Part shown: positions 36,871 through 45,581 of the stretch, piece by piece
How positions within the stretch are numbered: position 1 is the first letter of the stretch
Layout of the letters: every line of letters starts with the position of its first letter
Source of the DNA: Mesorhizobium sp. B1-1-8
Lineage (GTDB): Bacteria; Pseudomonadota; Alphaproteobacteria; Rhizobiales; Rhizobiaceae
Assembly: GCF_006442795.2 (NCBI RefSeq)
Contig: NZ_CP083956.1
Location: forward strand, 1,116,001-1,180,000
Length of the DNA: 64,000 bases
Reading direction: 5' to 3'
The notes under the pieces: generated by a model
What the model was told of the DNA's origin: nothing
Seen by the model: only the letters and a program-made list of their open reading frames with translations
The model's database searches: none
Translations under genes and position numbers: made by a program

Positions 36871-37305
36871 ATGGCTGAACTGTTGATCATTCGTCGTGAG
36901 GTGCAGATCGCGGCGCCGCCGGCGACGGTCTTTGCCTTCCTGACAGATCCCGACAAGATCGTGCGCTGGATGGGAACGGAGGCAACGTCGGAGCCCAACC
37001 CCGGCGGTCTTTACTTGCTGAATTTGGCAGGAAGAGCCACGGCACGCGGCCAATTCACCGAGGTCGTACCCGTCCACCGCCTTGCCTACAGCTTCGGCTG
37101 GGAGGGCAACGACCAGGCACCGCCCGGTTCGAGCCTTGTTGAAATCGATCTGGTCGAAGAGCCCGGCGGAACGCGGGTCAAGCTCACCCATAGCGGCCTT
37201 GCCAACCAAGAGATTTGCGACAGCCATGAGAAGGGCTGGACGCACTATCTGACCCGGCTCGCAATCACCGCCGCCGGTGGCGACCCGGGACCGGACAAGA
37301 TGTAG
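36871..37305 (+). CDS. SRPBCC-domain protein
   Basis: The 144-residue protein has the AHSA1/SRPBCC pattern (REVQIAAPPATVFAFLTDPDKIVRWMGTEA at the start; HSGLANQEICDSHEKGWTHYLTRL at the end). ATG at 36871 follows a GGGAG. It is divergent from the cyclase gene. Unlike the one at 18450 it has no ArsR partner nearby. Ligand unknown. Confidence 0.85.
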   Translation: MAELLIIRREVQIAAPPATVFAFLTDPDKIVRWMGTEATSEPNPGGLYLLNLAGRATARGQFTEVVPVHRLAYSFGWEGNDQAPPGSSLVEIDLVEEPGGTRVKLTHSGLANQEICDSHEKGWTHYLTRLAITAAGGDPGPDKM

Positions 37306-37341
37306 ACCTGCCGCGATGCCGACAGCCAACGACGTCAACCG

Positions 37342-37440
37342 CTAGAATTCCAATTTGTAACCAATATGGCTGGCCTTGAAGCCGAGCCGTTCGTAGAAGC
37401 GGTGCTCGTCGAGCCGGCTCTGTTGGTCGTTAGCTGGACG
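37342..37440 (-). pseudogene. Remnant of a GNAT acetyltransferase gene (C-terminus)
   Basis: A short minus-strand reading ends in RFYERLGFKASHIGYKLEF and TAG, the classic C-terminal end of GNAT acetyltransferases (FYERLGFK). Upstream of about 37440 the similarity stops, with no start or acetyl-CoA-binding motif. It looks like the tail of a deleted gene. Confidence 0.55.
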
Positions 37441-37568
37441 ACCCCGCAGCGGCCGTCACGGCATTAGTCTAGTCGATCGCCCAACAGAGGAAGCCCACAT
37501 TATTGGCTATCGCGCAGAGCAGGTTGTACGCTATGGCTCGGCTCCCGCCTCCTAATACGTTTGCCCCG

Positions 37569-38330
37569 ATGTCAGGTCTGCTCAGCGATCCATGGTTTTA
37601 TGCCGCCGCCATCCCGGCGGTCATCCTTGTCGGCCTGTCGAAGGGCGGCTTCGGCGGCGCCGTCGGTTTCGTCGGCGTGCCGCTGATGGCGCTCGCCATG
37701 CCGCCGGTGCAGGCGGCCGCCATCCTGCTGCCGATCCTGTGCCTGATGGACATCGTTTCGGTGTGGATCTGGTGGGGCGTCTATGACCGCAGGATGGTGG
37801 TCGACATGATGCCGGGCGCCATCATCGGCATCGGCCTCGGCTGGCTGACGGCGGCGCTGGTCACCGAAGAGATGGTGCGGCTGATCGTCGGCGCGGTCGC
37901 GCTGGTCTTCGTGCTGCGCTGGCTCTATCTGCAGTTCCGCCACGGCGCCGATCACGCGGCGGCGCCGAACCGTGTCGCCGCCGCCTTCTGGGGCATCGTC
38001 GCCGGTTTCACCAGCTTCGTTGCCCATGTCGGCGGCCCGCCTTTCCAGGTCTACGCGCTGCCGATCCGGCTCGACCCGAAGGTACTGTCGGGGACGGCGG
38101 CGATCTTCTTTGCCGCCACCAATGCGCTGAAGCTCATACCCTATTTCGCGCTCGGCCAGTTCGACACCACCAATCTGACCGCCTCGGCGGTGCTGATGCC
38201 GCTGGCGCCGCTCGCCACCATCGCCGGCGCATGGCTGGTGCGGCGGATGCGGCCAGAGATCTTTTACCCCTTCACCTATGCGACTGTCGCGGTGGTGGCG
38301 GTCAAGCTGCTTTGGGACAGTCTCTTGTAA
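37569..38330 (+). CDS. TauE/SafE-family anion exporter
   Basis: The 253-residue membrane protein has about eight helices and the two-fold TSUP pattern (VGLSKGGFGGAVGFVGVPLMAL in the first half; VAGFTSFVAHVGGPPFQVYALP in the second). Members move sulphite, sulphoacetate or other anions across the inner membrane. ATG at 37569 is chosen because the first helix begins soon after; no good ribosome site is seen and 37536 is an alternative. Confidence 0.88.
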   Translation: MSGLLSDPWFYAAAIPAVILVGLSKGGFGGAVGFVGVPLMALAMPPVQAAAILLPILCLMDIVSVWIWWGVYDRRMVVDMMPGAIIGIGLGWLTAALVTEEMVRLIVGAVALVFVLRWLYLQFRHGADHAAAPNRVAAAFWGIVAGFTSFVAHVGGPPFQVYALPIRLDPKVLSGTAAIFFAATNALKLIPYFALGQFDTTNLTASAVLMPLAPLATIAGAWLVRRMRPEIFYPFTYATVAVVAVKLLWDSLL

Positions 38331-38365
38331 CCGGCGGGGCGGCCGCTGGCCGCCCCCCCCCGCGA

Positions 38366-38917
38366 TCAGGCGGCGCTCGGCACCATCTGGCGGCTGCCGC
38401 CGAAGGCCAGCGCCGCGCCCGCCACCAGCACCATCGCCATGCCGGCGAGAACGCCGATGTCGTGCACGGTCGGCTTGATCACCATGTCGGCGATGATCAC
38501 CAGCATCACCGCATAGTCGAAGCGCGCCACACTCATCATGCGCTGGCCGATGGCGAGAGCGGCGGGCGTCACCCCATCCTTGGCGATCATCGCGCCTATG
38601 CGCTCGCCCGTCGGCTTGAAGATGAACATGCCGATCGAGAAGGTGGTGGCGTAGCCGGCGAGGCCGATCAGGATCCATAGCTCGGAAAAACCGACCCAGA
38701 AGCTGCACATGACGAGCCCGAAGATGAGCGTCAGCATCGACATCGGTGCGAAGAAGCGGCTGCCGAGCTGTCCGCTGGCGCGCATAGCCTGCAGCTTTTC
38801 CTCGATATTGCCGGCGCGCTCGGCAAGCACCCCGAGCAGGAACAGCACGAAGCCGCCGCCGACCCACAAAATAGCCGAGACGACGTGTAGGAATTTGATG
38901 ATCGAGTACCAGTCCAT
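38366..38917 (-). CDS. DUF2269-family membrane protein
   Basis: The 183-residue protein has four or five helices, with the first containing a conserved His (KFLHVVSAILWVGGGF) typical of DUF2269 and related putative haem-binding membrane proteins. ATG at 38917 follows AGGAG. It is convergent with the TauE/SafE gene, the stops being 35 bp apart. Function not established. Confidence 0.8.
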   Translation of the reverse strand: MDWYSIIKFLHVVSAILWVGGGFVLFLLGVLAERAGNIEEKLQAMRASGQLGSRFFAPMSMLTLIFGLVMCSFWVGFSELWILIGLAGYATTFSIGMFIFKPTGERIGAMIAKDGVTPAALAIGQRMMSVARFDYAVMLVIIADMVIKPTVHDIGVLAGMAMVLVAGAALAFGGSRQMVPSAA

Positions 38918-39189
38918 GGTTTGCTCCTGGATGTCTTTCTTGATGCGCGGCGAGCGCGGATTTGCCGCCGCCGTTGAGAGGAGCGGGCGTTTAACGTGGC
39001 GCGTGTTTCGAAACGATGTCGCGAGGGCGATCGGCATGTTTCGGCACTGCAATAGAGCCGAAAAACCCGATTCTTTGCCGTTCCGGAAGGCCATGCAGCC
39101 CTGTCCTGTTCCGGGACAGAAAGGCGCATTCGGTCAAAAAATCCGCGCGGCGTTAAGACTTCATTAAGCTTTACAGGCGTTTACTACGC

Positions 39190-39291
39190 GCATCCAGTTT
39201 TGCTGGATTCTTACCGAGTGGTTGGAGCCACTTTGTTTGACGCCTCCCTGTTAAACTCCTGAGAGCCGCCTTATCCGCGGCTCTTTTTTTG
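39190..39291 (+). ncRNA. Candidate small RNA with CCUCCCU motif and terminator
   Basis: Between the DUF2269 start and the DUF1465 gene a non-coding stretch holds a small hairpin (ATCCAGTTTTGCTGGAT, 39191-39207), the unpaired stretch GACGCCTCCCTGTTAAACTCC (anti-Shine-Dalgarno-like) and a strong rho-independent terminator. The layout resembles the suhB/alpha-r8 (MmgR) small RNAs of rhizobia, which expose a CCUCCCU loop. The 5' end is estimated. Family match needs a covariance search. Confidence 0.55.
39263..39290 (+). terminator. Rho-independent terminator of the candidate sRNA
   Basis: GAGCCGC (39263-39269), loop, GCGGCTC (39277-39283), then seven T. No coding gene ends upstream of it on this strand, so it must close a non-coding transcript. 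Confidence 0.85.
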
Positions 39292-39338
39292 TCCGCAGGC
39301 CAGGAACATCTTTTGTCCGCTGCCAAGGGACGGCGGCG

Positions 39339-39353
39339 TTAACCGTTTGTTAA
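39339..39353 (+). promoter_or_regulatory. CtrA-type site TTAA-N7-TTAA
   Basis: TTAACCGTTTGTTAA matches the CtrA full-site consensus (TTAA, seven bases, TTAA). It lies 115 bp before the DUF1465 gene. Confidence 0.55.
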
Positions 39354-39467
39354 ACATGCGCTTGCCTTCATGGGCTTCGAAGCGCATTTTCAAGCCTCAG
39401 TCATTTAGGGTGCAGGACGTATCGGCGAGGATGCCGAATCGACTTGCGGCAGTGCAGGGGCGTAGCG

Positions 39468-39998
39468 ATGAACGAGCCTTCGAAGGGCAGCGCGAAAACC
39501 ATCAAGCTGGCGGAACGCCGGGTTTTCTCCCAATCCTTCAAGCCGCTCTACCAGGAGGGCATGGGCCTGGTCGAGCAGGCGGCCGAATATCTCGACGGCA
39601 AGGGCAGGCTCGAGGCCAAGAAACTGTCGCGCACGGCAGCGACGCTCTATGCCGCCGAATCGATGCGGCTCACCACCCGCCTGATGCAGGTCGCCTCCTG
39701 GCTCTTGTTGCAACGGGCGGCGAATTCCGGCGAGATGACCCGCGACCAGGTCGCCTCGGAAAAATCCAAGGTGCGCCTCGACACCGCGTCCGCGCATGAC
39801 GAGGCGCTCGGCTGGAACGAGTTGCCGAAGGAGTTCCTCGGGCTGGTCACCCGTTCCCTGCGCCTGCAGGCGCTGGTGCGGCGCATGGACGAGGAAATCT
39901 ACGGCGGCGTCCTGCAGGAATCGCCGTCGGCCGGCCGCAGGGCCAATCCGGTCTCCGACCAGATCAGCCTGCTCAACACCGCGTTCGCACGCGGCTGA
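39468..39998 (+). CDS. DUF1465-family protein
   Basis: The 176-residue protein is largely helical (FSQSFKPLYQEGMGLVEQAAEYLDGKG; YAAESMRLTTRLMQVASWLLLQRAANSGEMT), matching DUF1465, a family confined to alphaproteobacteria and of unknown function. ATG at 39468. A CtrA-type site upstream suggests cell-cycle control. A long palindrome begins directly after its stop codon. Confidence 0.8.
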   Translation: MNEPSKGSAKTIKLAERRVFSQSFKPLYQEGMGLVEQAAEYLDGKGRLEAKKLSRTAATLYAAESMRLTTRLMQVASWLLLQRAANSGEMTRDQVASEKSKVRLDTASAHDEALGWNELPKEFLGLVTRSLRLQALVRRMDEEIYGGVLQESPSAGRRANPVSDQISLLNTAFARG

Positions 39999-40141
39999 GA
40001 GAACGTTTCATAATTCTACTCCGGCGGCCATCTGGCATGGCCTTCTGCGCTTCCGGTGCTCACGTACTTGAATGTACGCTCCGCTCCGGTTCTCGAAGAC
40101 CAAGCCAGCTGACTCGCCGGAGCGAATTCTAAAACGTTCTC
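39999..40141. repeat. 143-bp imperfect palindrome
   Basis: It begins GAGAACGTTT-CAT-AATTC-TAC-TCCGGCG and ends, read inverted, GAGAACGTTT-TAG-AATTC-GC-TCCGGCG, with an inner palindrome ACGTACTTGAATGTACG at its centre. It starts on the base after the DUF1465 stop and ends 78 bp before ruvC. Likely a rhizobial intergenic palindrome and possible terminator. Confidence 0.75.
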
Positions 40142-40219
40142 TCGGCGGGTTTCCGCTACCCGTTTCTGCTTTGTTCACATTTCGCTGGCATCGCCATGCG
40201 CCACGGTTAGACTTGGCGC

Positions 40220-40732
40220 ATGGGGGAAGCGATTCGCATCATCGGCATCGATCCGGGCTTGAGGCGCACCGGCTGGGGCATCGTCGAGAGCCTCGGCAAT
40301 TCATTGCGCTTCATCGCCTCCGGCACTGTGCGTTCCGACGACAAGGCGTCACTCGCGACGAGGCTCTGCCAATTGCACGATGGGCTGGCCGAGGTGCTGC
40401 ATCAGGCGATGCCGCATGAGGCCGCGGTCGAGCAGACCTTCGTCAACAAGGACGCGACGGCGACGCTGAAGCTCGGCCAGGCGCGTGGCGTTGCCATGCT
40501 GGTTCCGGCCCGCGCCGGCCTGGTGGTCGCCGAATATGCCCCCAATGCGGTGAAGAAGGCTGTGATCGGCGTTGGCCATGGCGAAAAGAAGCAGATCCAC
40601 ATGATGGTCAAGGTGCTGATGCCGAAGGCGATCTTTGACACCGACGACGCGGCGGACGCGCTGGCCATCGCCATCTGCCACGCGCATCACCGCCAGAGCC
40701 TCGCCTACCGGATGGCGGCGCTGGCGGGGTGA
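40220..40732 (+). CDS. ruvC: Holliday junction resolvase RuvC
   Basis: The 170-residue endonuclease has the RuvC catalytic acids, starting with Asp11 ([14 protein letters not shown]), the Glu in [12 protein letters not shown], and the C-terminal [16 protein letters not shown]. It cuts Holliday junctions brought by RuvAB. Normally it overlaps or closely precedes ruvA; here a toxin-antitoxin pair of about 730 bp lies between. Confidence 0.96.
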   Translation: MGEAIRIIGIDPGLRRTGWGIVESLGNSLRFIASGTVRSDDKASLATRLCQLHDGLAEVLHQAMPHEAAVEQTFVNKDATATLKLGQARGVAMLVPARAGLVVAEYAPNAVKKAVIGVGHGEKKQIHMMVKVLMPKAIFDTDDAADALAIAICHAHHRQSLAYRMAALAG

Positions 40733-40766
40733 GCATGTTCTTGACTTGTTCCTCGTGATTCTGTAA

Positions 40767-40787
40767 GTAATACTTCTGAGGTATTAC
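40767..40787. promoter_or_regulatory. Palindromic operator of the toxin-antitoxin module
   Basis: GTAATAC (40767-40773) and GTATTAC (40781-40787) are perfect inverted halves around seven bases that hold the ribosome site (CTGAG). The start codon follows one base later. TTGACT at 40741-40746 with a -10-like TAAGTA about 17 bp on makes a promoter ending in the palindrome, as expected for autoregulation by the antitoxin. Confidence 0.65.
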
Positions 40788-40788
40788 C

Positions 40789-41058
40789 ATGCGGGTCACG
40801 ACCAAGGGTCAAGTTACAATCCCCAAACAAATAAGGGATCACCTGGGTATAGGGCCGGGCTCCGAGGTGGAGTTCGTCGCCACGAACGAGGGCGCCCGGC
40901 TTGTCGCCGTCAACGAAAACGTTTCCGAGGAAGAAGCGTCCCGCAGATTTAAGGACGTTCTCGCCGGCATGGCTGGAACCCTGGATCTGGGGGGCATGAC
41001 TGCCGACGACTACATCGAATGGCTGAGGGGACCGCGTGAAGATCTCGACGTTGATTGA
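40789..41058 (+). CDS. AbrB/MazE-type antitoxin
   Basis: The 89-residue protein has an N-terminal swapped-hairpin AbrB domain (MRVTTKGQVTIPKQIRDHLGIGPGSEVEFV) that binds DNA, and an acidic C-terminal tail ([20 protein letters not shown]) expected to wrap the toxin. It overlaps the toxin gene by 23 bp, typical of vapBC-type operons. Palindrome just upstream suggests autorepression. Confidence 0.92.
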   Translation: MRVTTKGQVTIPKQIRDHLGIGPGSEVEFVATNEGARLVAVNENVSEEEASRRFKDVLAGMAGTLDLGGMTADDYIEWLRGPREDLDVD

Positions 41059-41470
41059 CACGAATGTGCTGATCGACGTCTGGGGACCGGCCGGACCGCT
41101 GACGGAATGGTCAGCAGATGCGATTGCTTCCTGTCACCGCGAAGGCGCATTGGTCATCAACACGATCGTCTGGTCCGAACTCGCGCCGCTGATAGCGACA
41201 GAAGCGCAGCTCAAGAGAGCGGTCGAAAAGCTGGAGATGGATCGTGAGTTTCTGCCTTGGGAAGCGGCATTCCTCGCCGGTATCACGCATTCCCGTTACC
41301 GCCGGGCCGGCGGCGTCCGGGAACGAACCTTGCCGGATTTTTTCATCGGCGCCCATGCGGCCGTCGCTGGGCACCGTCTCTTGACACGCGACGCCGCCCG
41401 TTACCGCAGCTATTATCCCGATCTCGATATCATCTCTCCGGAAACGCATCCCATGAGCGCCAGCACATGA
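41036..41470 (+). CDS. vapC: PIN-domain toxin (VapC-like)
   Basis: The 144-residue ribonuclease has the PIN acidic residues Asp8 ([12 protein letters not shown]), Glu48 (IVWSELAP), Asp101 ([12 protein letters not shown]) and Asp119 (LLTRDAARY). VapC toxins cut RNA, often tRNA. The start is GTG at 41036. Its TGA stop overlaps the ruvA ATG as ATGA, so the toxin is translationally coupled to ruvA. Confidence 0.92.
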   Translation: MKISTLIDTNVLIDVWGPAGPLTEWSADAIASCHREGALVINTIVWSELAPLIATEAQLKRAVEKLEMDREFLPWEAAFLAGITHSRYRRAGGVRERTLPDFFIGAHAAVAGHRLLTRDAARYRSYYPDLDIISPETHPMSAST

Positions 41471-42087
41471 TCGGCAAGCTGAAGGGCACGCTGGACGAGG
41501 TCGAGGAGGATTTCTGCGTCGTCGACGTGCACGGCGTCGGCTATGTCGCCTATTGCTCGACGCGCACGCTGGCCGCGCTACCCTCGCCCGGCGAGGCGGT
41601 GGTGCTGTTCATCGAGACCTATGTGCGCGAGGACATGATCCGGCTCTATGGTTTCCAGTCGGTGCTGGAGCGCGAATGGTTCCGGCTCTTGATGAACAAT
41701 GTGCAAGGCGTCGGCGCCAAGGTGGCGCTGGCGATCCTGTCGACGCTGACGCCGGCCGAACTCGCCAATGCCATCGCTTTGCGCGACATCGCCATGGTCT
41801 CCCGCGCCCCCGGCGTCGGCAAAAAGGTGGCCGAGCGCATCGTCACCGAATTGCGGACCAAGGCGCCTGCCTATGCGGGTGCGGCCACCGGCACGATCGG
41901 GCTGAAGCAGGAGCTTGGCGAAGGCGTGGCGCCCGCGCCGATCACCGACGCGGTCTCGGCATTGGTCAATCTCGGCTATTCGCGCGACATCGCCGCCAAT
42001 GCCGTTTCGGCGGCGCTGAAGACGGCCGGCGAGGGCGCCGACGCCTCCAAGCTGATCCGCTTCGGGTTGAAGGAACTGGCGCGGTGA
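41467..42087 (+). CDS. ruvA: Holliday junction branch migration protein RuvA
   Basis: The 206-residue protein has the N-terminal OB-fold ([26 protein letters not shown]), tandem helix-hairpin-helix DNA-binding segments ([34 protein letters not shown]) and the C-terminal RuvB-binding domain. ATG overlaps the vapC stop, so its translation depends partly on the inserted toxin gene. Confidence 0.96.
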   Translation: MIGKLKGTLDEVEEDFCVVDVHGVGYVAYCSTRTLAALPSPGEAVVLFIETYVREDMIRLYGFQSVLEREWFRLLMNNVQGVGAKVALAILSTLTPAELANAIALRDIAMVSRAPGVGKKVAERIVTELRTKAPAYAGAATGTIGLKQELGEGVAPAPITDAVSALVNLGYSRDIAANAVSAALKTAGEGADASKLIRFGLKELAR

Positions 42088-42130
42088 GGCGCTGCTTGTC
42101 CCAGTCCTTGCCGTATGCAAGGAAGGCGGC

Positions 42131-43168
42131 ATGAACCTTTCGCCCCGCCTCATTGCCCCCGACAAGCGCGGCGAGGATGCCGACCAGACGCTGCGGCCGC
42201 AGACGCTCGACGAATTCGTCGGCCAGGCGGCGGTGCGGGCCAATTTGAAGGTCTTCGTCGATGCCGCCAAAGGGCGCGGCGAGGCACTCGATCATGTGCT
42301 GTTCGTCGGTCCGCCCGGCCTCGGCAAGACGACGCTGGCGCAGATCATGGCGCGCGAGCTCGGCGTCAATTTCCGCTCGACCTCGGGTCCTGTCATCGCC
42401 AAGGCCGGCGATCTGGCGGCGCTGCTTACCAATCTCGAGGATCGCGATGTGCTGTTCATCGACGAGATCCACCGCCTCAATCCAGCGGTCGAGGAAATCC
42501 TTTATCCGGCAATGGAGGATTTCCAGCTTGATCTCATCATCGGCGAAGGACCGGCGGCTCGCTCGGTCAAGATCGACCTTGCCCGTTTCACGCTGGTCGC
42601 CGCGACGACCAGGCTCGGGCTTTTGACCAATCCGCTGCGCGACCGTTTCGGCATTCCGGTCAGGCTCAATTTCTACACGGTCGAGGAACTGGAGCAGATC
42701 GTGCGCCGCGGCGCCCGCATCCTGCAGATGCCGCTCGGCGACGACGGCGCGCTGGAGATCGCAAGGCGCGCCCGCGGCACGCCGCGCATCGCCGGCCGGC
42801 TCTTGCGCCGGGTGCGCGATTTCGCCTCCGTCGCCGGCGACGGCCATGTCGACAAGCGTATCGCCGACGAGGCGCTGACGCGGCTGGAAGTCGACGGGCT
42901 CGGCCTCGACGCGCTCGACCGACGCTATCTGTCGATGATCGCCCGCAATTTCGGCGGCGGCCCCGTCGGCATCGAGACGATCGCGGCCGGGCTTTCCGAG
43001 CCACGTGACGCGATCGAGGACATCATCGAGCCCTATCTCATCCAGCAGGGTTTCATCCAGCGCACGCCGCGCGGCCGCGTGCTGACCGCCAATGCCTGGC
43101 GGCATCTCGGCCTAGATGCGCCGAAGGATCTTGCCCAGCAGCAGATCAGCCTGTTCCAGGAAGAGTAA
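42131..43168 (+). CDS. ruvB: Holliday junction ATP-dependent helicase RuvB
   Basis: The 345-residue AAA+ motor has Walker [10 protein letters not shown] (60-68), Walker [11 protein letters not shown], sensor ATTRLG and arginine finger region [11 protein letters not shown]. The C-terminal winged helix contains [15 protein letters not shown]. It drives branch migration with RuvA. It is 43 bp after ruvA. Confidence 0.97.
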   Translation: MNLSPRLIAPDKRGEDADQTLRPQTLDEFVGQAAVRANLKVFVDAAKGRGEALDHVLFVGPPGLGKTTLAQIMARELGVNFRSTSGPVIAKAGDLAALLTNLEDRDVLFIDEIHRLNPAVEEILYPAMEDFQLDLIIGEGPAARSVKIDLARFTLVAATTRLGLLTNPLRDRFGIPVRLNFYTVEELEQIVRRGARILQMPLGDDGALEIARRARGTPRIAGRLLRRVRDFASVAGDGHVDKRIADEALTRLEVDGLGLDALDRRYLSMIARNFGGGPVGIETIAAGLSEPRDAIEDIIEPYLIQQGFIQRTPRGRVLTANAWRHLGLDAPKDLAQQQISLFQEE

Positions 43169-43303
43169 CGGACATTTGTCTTGCCGTTGCGCGGCAAACG
43201 GCTTGTCTGCGCAAAATCTCCTCACCTTCGCCAGCGTGAGGGCGCAATTGCCGGCTCTAACGCGAGCCTCGATGGAATTGTATCGCAAACCCGTGGCCGA
43301 CCG

Positions 43304-44206
43304 ATGATCACCAGACGTGGTTTCCTGCGCCTCATCGGCGGCTCGTTCTTCTCCATGGTGTCGCTTAGCGCCTATGCCGTCGGCATCGAGCCGATGCTGC
43401 TCACCCATGTGCAGCGCTATTCGCTGACGCCGCCGCACTGGCCCGCTGGTCTCAAGTTGCGCATTGTGGCGCTGGCCGACATCCACGCCTGCCGGCCCTG
43501 GATGACGCCGGAGCGCATCGCCTCGCTTGCCGCCGAGGCCAATGCGCTGCAGCCGGATCTGATCGTCCTGCTCGGTGATTATACCGCCGGCACCAAGCTG
43601 GTGACCGGCTGGGTGCGGGTGGCGGAATGGGCCGAGGCGCTGTCGGGGCTGAAGGCGCCGCTCGGCGTGCTCTCGATCCTCGGCAATCACGACTGGTGGA
43701 CCGATATTTTTGCGCAGCGCGCCGAAGCCGGCCCAACCCAGTCGCGCAAGGCGCTCGAGCATGTCGGCATTCCCGTGCTGGAGAACGATGTCGTGCGGCT
43801 GGAAAAAGATGGGCATGGGTTCTGGATCGCCGGACTGGCGGACCAGCTTGCTTTGCTGCCCAACAAAGCGAAAGGCCGTCACGGCTTCCAAGGTCTGGAT
43901 GACCTGGACGGCACCTTGGCCAAGGTGAAAGGAAGCGATCCGATCATCCTGCTCGCGCATGAGCCTGACATTTTTCCCAAGGTGCCATGGCGGGTGTCGC
44001 TTACGCTCTCCGGCCACACCCATGGTGGACAGGTGCGGCTGTTCGGCTATTCGCCGGTGGTGCCTTCGGACTATGGCAACCGCTTCGCCTATGGCCATGT
44101 CGTGGAAAACGACCGCAATCTGATCGTTTCCGGCGGGCTCGGCTTCAGCATCGTGCCTGTGCGTTTCGGCGTGCGGCCGGAGATCCTGCAGATCGATCTC
44201 GGCTGA
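43304..44206 (+). CDS. Tat-type metallophosphoesterase
   Basis: The 300-residue protein has a twin-arginine signal at the very start (ITRRGFLRLIG) and the five calcineurin-type metal motifs: ALADIHA, LLGDYTAG, LGNHDWW, LLAHEPD and SGHTHGGQ. It resembles YkuE/YaeI-type phosphodiesterases acting on lipids at the outer face of the inner membrane. It follows ruvB on the same strand. Substrate unknown. Confidence 0.88.
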   Translation: MITRRGFLRLIGGSFFSMVSLSAYAVGIEPMLLTHVQRYSLTPPHWPAGLKLRIVALADIHACRPWMTPERIASLAAEANALQPDLIVLLGDYTAGTKLVTGWVRVAEWAEALSGLKAPLGVLSILGNHDWWTDIFAQRAEAGPTQSRKALEHVGIPVLENDVVRLEKDGHGFWIAGLADQLALLPNKAKGRHGFQGLDDLDGTLAKVKGSDPIILLAHEPDIFPKVPWRVSLTLSGHTHGGQVRLFGYSPVVPSDYGNRFAYGHVVENDRNLIVSGGLGFSIVPVRFGVRPEILQIDLG

Positions 44207-44224
44207 AGTTCCGCTCTATGTATT

Positions 44225-44276
44225 GTTTTTACGCAATTCCGGACGGAAAACCGCTGCGCACTTTTCCTGGAATTGC
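44225..44276. repeat. GCAATTCC palindromic repeat (well-preserved copy)
   Basis: Nested palindrome: GCAATTCC pairs with GGAATTGC and inner GGAAAA with TTTTCC, around CCGCTGCGCAC. It ends on the base next to the glycosidase stop codon (44277) and starts 18 bp after the phosphoesterase stop. Confidence 0.75.
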
Positions 44277-45527
44277 TTAACGCAGCGATTTGATCGCGTT
44301 CATCACGTCGGGCTCGGCCTTGTCGCCATCGAAGGCGTCGACGACGCCGAAAGCGCCGCCATAGCTCCACAGCGACCAGGAAAAGCCGTGCGCCTCGGCG
44401 CGCGCGATCATGTCCCGCACGTAAGCCGCCCGATATCGCGCCGGCATGACATAGGCGTTGCCGTATTCCTGGCGGATCATGCCGAACTCGCCGAGCGTGA
44501 TGTCTTCCGGTTTGATGCCGTTGGCCTTCGCCCAGGTCTCGACCGTGTCGAACGGCGCGTCCATGATGCCGAGCAGCTTGTCGGGGCCGTCCAGGTTCGC
44601 CAGCTGCTCGTCGAGATAGGCAAGCAGGCCGCGCCGGCGGGTCCAGGACGCCTCGGCTCTGATCCTGTCGCGGATGGTGTTCAGCGTCACATCCAGTTGC
44701 TCGCGCGGCACCGCGGTCAACGGATATGGCAGGCCGGTGACATATTGAATGAAATCGCCTGCCCAGGTCGCGCCCTGATGCGTCAGCAGGAACGGATCGT
44801 AGGAATGGAAGGTCCAGATGATGTTGTCGTCTGGGATCGTCTTCGGATCGATCCTGGCCAGCGAAGCCGCGTTGGAATAACAGCCGCCGGTGAGGATTAA
44901 AGTCAGCTTCGTTGCGGAAGACCGCGCGGCCGCGAACAATTTCTTCTGGCGATCGGGCCACAGGTTCGTGCCGTCGCTGTCGCAATCGACGATCGGCTCG
45001 TTCATCAGTTCCAGGGCGACCTGGCCTGCATCCTCTGCAGCCAGCGTGCGCGCCATCTTGCGCACGACCTCGGTATAGGCTTCGAAGGTGGCGGGATCGT
45101 CCATCACCTGGCTCATGCCGATCTTGCGGTTGCCGCCGGCCGGGATCAGATGCAGGTCGACGATGACCTTCAGGCCAGCTCGATTGATCATGCGCGCCGA
45201 GTCCAGCACGCTGGCATAGAGGTCGTCGCGCAAGGCAAGCGTCCGGTCGGAGAGGAACGGCGAAGGATCGACCGGCATGCGCAGGAAATCGAAGCCTGCG
45301 TCCTTGAGCGCCTCGAGATCGTCCTCCTTCATGAACTTGCGCCAGTCCGGATAGGGCAGGATCGCCTCGCGATCGCCCCATTTGTCCTCGCCCGGCCATG
45401 TCGTCCACTGGTCGAGGTTGAGGCCGCGCTTCATCGAAAACGACGCCGCGCCGGCCGGCAATGCCAGCGGGCCGAGCGTCAGCAGCGCCGCCAGCAAGGT
45501 CTTGATCATCGCTCTCAACAGTGCCAT
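44277..45527 (-). CDS. Glycoside hydrolase family 5 (cellulase-like), exported
   Basis: The 416-residue protein has a signal peptide (LLAALLTLGPLALPAGAA) and a GH5 barrel with acid/base Glu177 (ALELMNEP) and nucleophile Glu347 (ITLGEFGM), plus HSYDPF and the end WSLWSYGGAFG. GH5 enzymes retain anomeric configuration and cut beta-1,4-glucan and related chains. In rhizobia such enzymes can process cellulose or surface polysaccharides. It is divergent from ybgC. Confidence 0.9.
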   Translation of the reverse strand: MALLRAMIKTLLAALLTLGPLALPAGAASFSMKRGLNLDQWTTWPGEDKWGDREAILPYPDWRKFMKEDDLEALKDAGFDFLRMPVDPSPFLSDRTLALRDDLYASVLDSARMINRAGLKVIVDLHLIPAGGNRKIGMSQVMDDPATFEAYTEVVRKMARTLAAEDAGQVALELMNEPIVDCDSDGTNLWPDRQKKLFAAARSSATKLTLILTGGCYSNAASLARIDPKTIPDDNIIWTFHSYDPFLLTHQGATWAGDFIQYVTGLPYPLTAVPREQLDVTLNTIRDRIRAEASWTRRRGLLAYLDEQLANLDGPDKLLGIMDAPFDTVETWAKANGIKPEDITLGEFGMIRQEYGNAYVMPARYRAAYVRDMIARAEAHGFSWSLWSYGGAFGVVDAFDGDKAEPDVMNAIKSLR

Positions 45528-45581
45528 CCCGTTTCCCGCGCCGAAAACACCTGCCCGCTCGGGCCGTAAAAGGAAAGCGCG

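Noticed and set aside
37342..37502. Complete acetyltransferase gene on the minus strand
   Set aside because: Only the last 30 or so residues match; no start, no acetyl-CoA motif.
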